Positions 57,192 to 64,000 of a stretch of 64,000 nucleotides of DNA are shown in pieces. The translations under genes were made by a program, and so were the position numbers. The notes under the pieces were generated by a model that worked only from the letters and a program-made list of their open reading frames with translations, did not search any database and had not been told where the DNA came from. Source of the stretch: Melastoma dodecandrum (taxonomy: Eukaryota; Streptophyta; Magnoliopsida; Myrtales; Melastomataceae); NCBI GenBank assembly GCA_029817715.1, contig JARUPY010000387.1, positions 6,386,001 to 6,450,000 of the forward strand, given 5' to 3'. The stretch's first letter is position 1; the number at the start of each line of letters is the position of its first letter.

Positions 57192-57817
57192 TAAGTGAGG
57201 CTCGGCCTTGGCGTGCCAGGGAAGTTAGGCTGTTGCGGCAATGGCGGGAAGAGGGTGTTCTCGGAAAGCGACGATCTGAAGCTCAAACTTTCCTCTGCTC
57301 CTCACGAAGACGAGTTTAAGGTCGGGAAGTGCACAGCCAACGGTGGGGAGAAGACGGACGACAAGAGGAGCGGCGACGGTCGCAACCACGTGAAGCCTCG
57401 AGAGGTTGGGAGGAGTCGTTGGGGTGTAGCGTCTGTTTTGTCAGACAACCAATTTGTGGGATTTCTGATTCTTTGTCGGATTGGACATGGGAAAAGTATA
57501 AAACATTTGGAGTCTTTTTGTCTTGGCTTGCTTTTCTTTCCCAAAACTCTCAATCAAAAGTAATTTCCATGTTGTCGGATTTGGACCTTAAAATATATGA
57601 TTTGGAATATCAAGGCACAGGTGGTCAGTCGGCTGGCCTCCAGTCCGCTCATTTCATAAGAGCATCATGGCTGTCCAGCCAAACAAGTCCGAGCACGCCA
57701 GCATGGCTTTTGTTAAGGTGAGCATGGATGGCGCGCCGTATCCACGCAAGGTTGACCTTAAGAGTTACCGAGAGCTCTCCGATATGCTGGCTAAGATATT
57801 CAGCTCCTCCACCATTG
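57192..57817 (+). pseudogene. Captured Aux/IAA gene fragment in the 5' LTR
   Basis: Second LTR copy of the fragment at 41286-41911, including the AGTC insertion in the degron region, so that lesion predates the insertion. Differences: one base near 57743 (His for Arg in PYPRKVDL region) and one near 57809 (Ser for Phe in SSFTIG). Confidence 0.87.
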
Positions 57818-57905
57818 GCTAAGAAGAGAATGTCTGAGTTGGTGAAGGAAATCATACGTGTAAGAACAGAATGCAGAAGTAAATAAGAAATTTGGGGTAT
57901 TTACA

Positions 57906-57910
57906 CATTA
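57906..57910. repeat. Right target-site duplication of El-2 (CATTA)
   Basis: Directly follows the LTR terminus and matches 37431-37435. Confidence 0.93.
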
Positions 57911-58435
57911 TAATAGTAGAAAGCTTCAATAGAGTTCATTTTGTATGATAAGGATTTTCGATCATTTTATTGTACATGGTGTTCTAGGTTGTATAGTAGC
58001 AAAAAAATAACGTCAGGTAGGGCTGTTCACGCCACATCGACATTTATATTTTTCCAAAAATAATCGCGTGAGGGCATATTACATTAAAGCATGGGGCATT
58101 TTAAATTAAACTTTCTTTCTCTCCAAAAGATTGATTGGTGTTTCAATCAATTAAATTATTAGTACATGTGTGGCTAGTAATTTTAGAATCATTACGAAAA
58201 CGAAAGAGAACTTGAATGACTATGCCAGACTAACCATTATCTTGATGTTAAAGGAATAAGGTCAATAAATAAATCTTTTACATAACTGTACTTCTAGCAA
58301 TTACATCCAGAAAGCAAATGAGAAACATGGTAAGTATACTTTCGAATATTGCATAGCCCAAATTTTTTAAAACAATCACAATCCACAATAATCATAATCT
58401 CAAAAGACCAAAAACCATCTTTCTCCCCTGGAGCT
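57911..58435. other. AT-rich flank, no gene seen
   Basis: Right flank of the El-2 insertion, with nothing recognisable. Confidence 0.4.
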
Positions 58436-59120
58436 TTATTCTGTTGACGCGGTAGTGTTTGGGACAGAACCGTTTAGATAGTGGACATCGAAGGTGTTTA
58501 TTTTAACTAGGTCACTAAAAGGATATGACTCTGTCAACACCTGATCCCCCGAGTCGGGGAAGCATAACTCCTTAGACTCTATTAGGTCTTGCACCAAGTT
58601 TCTAAACATGATACAATCCCAAGTGGCGTGGGTAAACGACCCGTGCCACTTATAGAAGTTCCTAGACTTCTCTTTATTAGTGCAGGGAGTCGATGGCCTG
58701 TTTTCAATTGAATCCACCCATTTTGGAGCATGAATTCAAAGATTTCATCGGTCTTGGCCTCATCGAATAAATATTTTATTTCTTCCAGTGTCTTTGGGGA
58801 GGCTTTGGCTCGTAAATTCTTTTTAGTCAACTCGTCGCAAATCAGGGGTTGCCCCTTTACATTCTCTGCGACGTCAACGTCTAAAACTGGTTCCGCTTGG
58901 TAGGTCACCAAGGGTCATGTAATCAGACTCCCTTTCACGTGAGTTTTCTCTCTGAGGAGATTCTCATATCGGATGGCCCTTCTGGCCAACTCAGTCCAAT
59001 CCCTGAACATTTCTCCCTCTAGCTTTTTTCTAAGCCGAAGAATGAGGGAATCCTGAGCTATGGCTATGAGCTCGGCTTCAGATGCAGAGGTTTTATATCT
59101 TAGCCTTGCCTTCTGAAATT
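58436..59120 (-). pseudogene. Gag relic of another LTR retrotransposon
   Basis: Minus-strand frames read AQDSLILRLRKKLEGEMFRDW near 59060, ARRAIRYENLLREK near 58970, EAKTDEIFEFMLQNGWIQ near 58750 and a knuckle-like YKWHGSFTHATWDCIMFRN near 58640 (first Cys changed to Tyr). This is the common plant gypsy gag C-terminal pattern (C-x-W-H-x5-H-x4-C). It has a frameshift near 58700. It is a different gag from that of El-2. Confidence 0.7.
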
Positions 59121-60860
59121 TCTAGCCCAAAATTTTTGTTGCTAAACAATGAGAAGTCACAATTTCAGCATGGGATGGCCGAAGATGCTGAGTACTCATG
59201 ATTGCGACAACATGGGGAGGGGGAGATGTTGTAGAAGAGCAGACCTAGAAGATTGAACAAGTTGGTCCATCCGTAATGACACCGAAGGTGGTTGTCGAGG
59301 TTTGGTTGCTTATGGAATCAGAGGGCATGGATGCTTCCCAACCTAAGGACAATAATGGGAAGCATCACATCCTTGAAGATGACGGCGAGTCTGAAGCAAT
59401 GGAGAGGGCGGTGGAAGCCACGGTGGATAAGATGGCTAGTTTATTAGGCATCAAACCCAAGGCGGATGGCGTAGAGACTGACGTGTTGGAGCCTGACACC
59501 TAGGGCAAGGATGAGGAAGATAATATCTAGAAGGTGGGGACTGAAGGTGTTGGAGGGACTGAAGCAGACATTAATATCACTCCCACTCAGATAACTAACT
59601 GCTCTAACGATATTGATGCGAAGGTCAATGTAGTGCTTACTAGTTTTTTAACCGTTTTCCTGATGCAAGTTTATTTTGTCACGATAAAGGGACGGGGCAC
59701 TAACGAGTCCAGTTGAAACTGTTGTTGTAGGAAAGCATATCTTCTACAAACCAACACAAGAAACCAAGAATTATGTTGACGTGACGTGTAGCGTCGAAGA
59801 AACCTTCGATGTTCATGACCTCCCATTTCATAGCCAAGAAACCAAGCGTCCACATACTCGAAAGGACTTGGAATTATATTTTGGAGGTATAAAGTCACGT
59901 GTTCACCTAGGGCCGCAAAGTATTCGTGGCATAGTTGATCCTTCAATGGCCAATCTTCTCAAACACCCTATCTGTCTTAATTGAAAAGACATCGATGAAC
60001 TCTCTCTGGCAGATGTTGAAGTAGGAGACTTAAAATCATTTTCAAGGACATATTGGAATGTCCTCTCATATGCAAGGAGCGAAATTCTTGATCTTAGGTA
60101 GGTTTTCACTTTATTTATTATGTTTGGATTAATGTCGTAGCCACCGTGTATGGAGAGTGTAAGACGAGGTGTTGAAATTATGTGTGGAATTGCCTCTCGT
60201 ATTGCAGCGAGTTTCTTTGTTTGGCCGATTCTGTCATCATTTCAAGTCATGGAAAGCTGACATTGAAACCAAGTCGGTGAATTCAGAATGATATAAGGAA
60301 GCTCTACGAGGTGTGGTCGAGCAATGGTTTAAATGCAACATACTGGGTCACTTTGATGATTTTTCTTGCATATCATCGACCTTCCTAATGCTGAAAAGCA
60401 ACAACAGGATGATGGTGGAAGGAAACGGTTCCTCAATAGTTGGTTGGGGGTAAGTTGACACCCAGCCTTAGGCATCACATTCAAATTACCACATATTGAC
60501 GAAATGTTAATATCGATAATAAATGAAGAAATTCAAACTCGCTCATTAGAACCTGGCAGTCCTTAAGAACAGTGTTGCCATGATGCAAGTGGTTATGTAG
60601 GACAGTCGGACGACATTGTACAAGTTATGCAAGTCCCACATTGGAAGTAATGACGTCGTCAAACTGGTAAGATCTTCAGGCTTTGTTTATTGATCATTAG
60701 TCACTTTGTGTGCAAATCTTCGTACCCGTATGTGTGTCTGAGTCACACTGGACACTGCTGTTAGTAAACCTCACATCATGTGAGGTCCTAATTCTCGACA
60801 CGGTGCACAAAGGTCCTAGCAACATTCATGGGAGAGCAGACCTATATGCCCGCGTGCCGA
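59121..60860. other. Unrecognised coding-like sequence
   Basis: + strand frames at 59276-59503, 59534-59716 and 59781-59984 have protein-like acidic composition, and may be one broken ORF, but I know no family for them. Nothing else seen. Confidence 0.3.
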
Positions 60861-61294
60861 AGCATATTTGCATCGTTTTTTAGAAGAGAATGATGAGTGT
60901 TCCAATGTCGACAACATACTAGACATCTGTGCATGGCCAATGCAGTACCAAACAAGCGTGTTGAGGCAGTTCGATCTCGGAAACGAGTACGTAGACGTCT
61001 ACGTCACAGACGGGTCAATTAAAAACAAATGGTTTGTTAATAAGATGTTGTCTCTCATCTTTGTAGAGCCGATTGTGGACAATCAAACATATGTGATTAC
61101 GCCGACAATATACTAAACATATGTGCATGGCCAATGCAGTACCAAGCAAGTGTGTTGAGGCAATTCTATTCCGAAAACGAGTACGTAGAAGTCTGCGTCA
61201 TAGACGGGTCAATTAAAAAGAAATGGTTTGATAATAATATGTCGTCTCTCATCTTTGTAGAGCCGATTGCAGACAATCAAGAAACTTTTTAGTA
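60861..61294 (+). repeat. Tandem duplication, about 190-bp unit
   Basis: The block CATGGCCAATGCAGTACCAA through TTTGTAGAGCCGATTG(T/C)(G/A)GACAATCAA occurs at about 60911-61090 and 61105-61285 at roughly 90 percent identity. The first copy is open (AWPMQYQTSVLRQFDLGNEY); the second is broken. A further short echo, CAATCAAACATATGTGATTACG, at about 61081 and 61323 brackets the start of El-4. Confidence 0.7.
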
Positions 61295-64000
61295 ATATAT
61301 AAGAACCCGTGAAATACATGGGCAATCAAACATATGTGATTACGATCGCCATGCACGTTATGGTTTGTTCGGATAAAACTTTCTAATATTGGTTTCGGGC
61401 AAGGCTGAAGAAGGACTTTCTAATTTCTCCTATGACTTACTTTTGTTTATGAAAGCCGTCTTGATTGAATTTTATAATTTCTTTGACTTGCATGTTCATG
61501 TATTAGTCAGATGAATCTTTGTATAGCTGTAATGTGGCTTTGGCATAAGTCCTTGTTGATCGAGGTTTTAAAATCATTTTTTTTTTATAAATGAGTCTTA
61601 CCAGAAGTTGTAGGACAAAAAAGTTTTACTGTCCAAGCGAATTTTCTATCTTCCAGACAACCAGCTAATTGAAGCTATTCATTGGGAATTGATGACTGGT
61701 TTACTGATGATTGTTTTACAATCCACTTTGGAAAATGTTTTCCACCTCATTTGTTGGAGAAATAAAACTTTTTCTCTTGTGACCGCTTATGTTGGCCTCG
61801 TGTTTTAGTTTACTATTTCAACACCATATTGTCCTTCACTTTTGAAGACTTTGGTCTTTCCGTCGATTTTACTTTTCCTTTGCTAACTGTACATATTGTC
61901 TCCATCATCTCTTCTTGTCGACCCGTTGGAGATGTCTTGTACACTCTTTGAGGATTTGTATTTCTTATTAGATTGTCAAAGGCGTTCTATCCCTGGGAAC
62001 AACTCAAATGACGTGTTATGTCTATTAATGGTTTTTCTTTGCTCGAATCTTGAGGAAGTGTCGCATATCTGGTCCTTTGCTTCTGGTTTCTTACTACGAA
62101 ATCTCCATTTATCACAGATGTAGGCGGTCTTTAGACTCAGAGAGAGTGGTGTATGTAAAAACTTCGACTCTAGCTCGGAATGACTAGTAATGTCCAATGT
62201 TCTGTACTTGATCTGATCTCATTCTAAGCATCTTTTATTAAAGAATTCTTCATCTGCTCAGACGCTTATGTGGGTTCTCATAATGTTTATGCTCATCTCT
62301 TTGTGGTAAGTGTTTCAGAGTGGGTTTACCTTCTTCGTTTGTTGTTCGGAAGCATATTCGATTGACAAGGATTCCATGCAAATGGGTACACGAATACTTA
62401 AGAAATAAATTCATTTGTGTACACAAACCTATTTGGAGACATTGTCAACGAACTCTGTGAGAAAATAATGAAAAATTGAATATCCGTTGGAGATATGTGG
62501 TGGAGATGTCCATCTCAATTGCCATGGAAGAATATAGTTGTATGTTCTGCTCCTAATAAGATGTTGGTAACGCAAAGGCAATCTTGAATATTTGGCTCTA
62601 ATTTTTTTACCCAACCGCCCTCACCTTTGTTCGTCATTTAGGATGCTTATGTATTTATACTCTATAAAGGGCGAAAAACAAGTGAGCTTACGTAACTTAT
62701 TTCGTAGAGAAAGTATTAAAATTTTATTAATATTCCTTTTCATGTTGTTTCGTTAGTGCATCTCTGTTTGATGGCATCGAAGGATTGATGAGATGCTACT
62801 CTTGCCTTGTGTCTATTGTACCTATCAAACATATGGTAATAATAAGTAAGTTCATGTGACTTATTTTCTTTTAGAGTAGAAATAAAATTTGCTCATGTAA
62901 TTTAGTTTAATAGAAAGATTAAGTAAATTTTTATTACTTCTATTTTATATGATTTTATCATTGCGTATTCGTCCGATGGAATCGAATGATTGGAGAAATT
63001 GCTACAAGACTTTGGCTTGAAGCTTTACCATCATGTCACCTAGCCTTTGTTATAGGAGTTTTGCGTCGTTCGTGTGATGAGTTTCTATACCTACTTACGA
63101 GACAAAAGATATAAACAAAATTAGCTCATGTAATTACGTTTTATTTGATGAGAAGAGAAATGATTGTATTAATCTCCATTTTCACGTGCGTTGCCAATGT
63201 TATGAAAGAATTATGGTTCGAAACACTATTTAGGAGTAATAACGTTGAAGAACGTCGGCGTTGATTGTTTGTGACAGTTCTCCTCATCCATTTTTGTTAA
63301 ACCGGTCGCTCCACCTGAGAATGCGTGATTGATGACGAGCGGTCATTTGTAGTTTGAAGCAAATTTTCCTCTGGGTCTTTGATATTTGATAGGATCAACT
63401 TGAGGACGAGATTACCAATATTGTATTTAACCAATTTGACCCTTTCGTTGAACACCTTGGACATACATTGTAGATAATACTGCATCTGGTCAATTGTGGC
63501 GAGTCGTTTCTCATCAATAAAGTCAAGGTCGGGGACCTAGGGATATGTTTTCTTCTGTCGTGTTGCTTCGGGATGAGATCCCAAGAGTTGGTAGCTTGAC
63601 CTCTACTAAAATGACTGCCTGAGTGTCATAGACGAGTTCAATTCGAGTTGCCCCGATTGTGCATCGTCTTCCAATAGGGGTGTAGCATAAAAACGAGATT
63701 CTCAAGCTAATTGAGATATGTGATTGTCGTCTTCTGAGGATCTTCTTTATCTTCGTATTGACAGCTTCGACTATACTTTGCAATTGTAGCCGATGCGGTG
63801 AAGAATTAACATGCTCGATCCGAAACGCTATGCAGAGATGACTCATTTGTTTGCCATTGATGTTTGTATCGTTGTCAATGACCGACAACTTTGGAACCTC
63901 ATACCTAGAAATGATGTTTGCCAGCATGAACGTATGACGTTGTTTATGGCGACTTACTTAAAAGATTATGTTTGAATCTACTTGATGAAATAGTTGATGG
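61295..64000 (-). mobile_element. El-4: decayed Ogre-like 3' end, runs off the window
   Basis: Homologous to El-2 from about 42130 to 44600: CCCGTGAAATACATGGG near 61307, 3' region 61440-62340, repeat-family units 62600-63100, then integrase. No LTR is seen at its left side, so it was truncated just inside the PPT. Divergence from El-2 is high, so it is an old copy. Confidence 0.8.
63245..63985 (-). pseudogene. Integrase relic of El-4
   Basis: Minus-strand blocks NGKQMSHLCIAFRIEHVNSS, VEAVNTKIKKILRR and TQAVILVEVKLPTLGISSRS align with the El-2 integrase. NIGNLVLKLILSNIKDPE then matches its C-terminal domain. Several frame breaks. It shows Arg where El-2 pol has the TAA stop. Confidence 0.8.

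Larger units (their letters stand above)
37436..57905 (-). mobile_element. El-2: complete 20.5-kb Ogre/Tat-like retrotransposon
   Basis: Two LTRs (37436-41999 and 53343-57905) of 4564 and 4563 bp enclose, on the minus strand, a PBS, leader, DUF7745-like ORF, gag, protease, intron, RT, RNase H, integrase and a 1.8-kb 3' region, flanked by CATTA duplications. This order, the tRNA-Arg PBS and the protease/RT intron identify the Ogre/Tat branch of Ty3/gypsy. The LTRs differ at only about 20-30 positions by eye (about half a percent), many clustered near 37960-38790, so insertion is recent. Coding parts nevertheless hold a frameshift and four in-frame stops. Confidence 0.95.
53343..57905 (-). repeat. 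5' LTR of El-2
   Basis: Near-identical partner of 37436-41999, offset 15906-15907 bases. In element orientation it begins at 57905 (TGTAAATACC) and ends at 53343 (CGCGTACA). Confidence 0.93.

Overview
The window is plant nuclear DNA, almost certainly from a eudicot. The evidence is spliced plant-type genes, plastid-derived fragments, Ogre/Tat-type Ty3-gypsy retrotransposons and a MIR395 locus. Most of the sequence is retrotransposon. Two complete LTR elements can be closed exactly by target-site duplications (TSDs).

Layout. 1-1562 is an unrecognised left flank. 1568-15305 (+) is a complete non-autonomous element, here called El-1, with LTRs of about 4.1 kb and TSD TGAGG. It has no gag-pol, and its LTRs carry a captured pectin acetylesterase fragment. 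15990-16700 (-) is a chromovirus integrase relic. 16905-22652 (+) is a decayed Ogre-like gag-pro-RT element, El-3. 22653-28900 is a scrap yard: unknown coding relics, a triplicated 367-bp exon-like unit, a mosaic of plastid fragments (rpl32, psaB, trnR-ACG) and shuffled integrase pieces. 29255-30896 (-) is a tandem array of eight MIR395 hairpins, four of which keep the canonical mature sequence. A ninth MIR395 hairpin lies on the + strand at 32490-32585 behind a TATA box. 33027-34599 (-) is an intact four-exon CBS-domain (SnRK1 gamma-like) gene. 34680-37435 is AT-rich and unrecognised. 37436-57905 (-) is a young complete Ogre-like element, El-2, with LTRs of about 4.56 kb and TSD CATTA. It carries a DUF7745-like ORF, gag, protease, an intron, RT, RNase H and integrase. 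Its LTRs carry fragments of a CYP90-like P450 and an Aux/IAA gene, antisense to the element. 58436-59120 (-) is another gag relic, and 61295-64000 (-) is a decayed relative of El-2 that runs off the window.

How the parts fit. El-1 shares with El-2 the LTR 3' end, the PBS spacing, the leader, the repeat-rich 3' region and a covarying hairpin over the PPT/LTR junction, so El-1 looks like a gag-pol-less dependant of El-2-type elements. El-2 itself has nearly identical LTRs but a frameshift and four in-frame stops, so it too may have been mobilised in trans. In both families the LTR, not the internal region, carries host gene fragments, so each capture is present twice per insertion. The only clearly intact host loci are the MIR395 cluster (sulfate assimilation control) and the CBS-domain gene, which lie in the island between the two large insertions.
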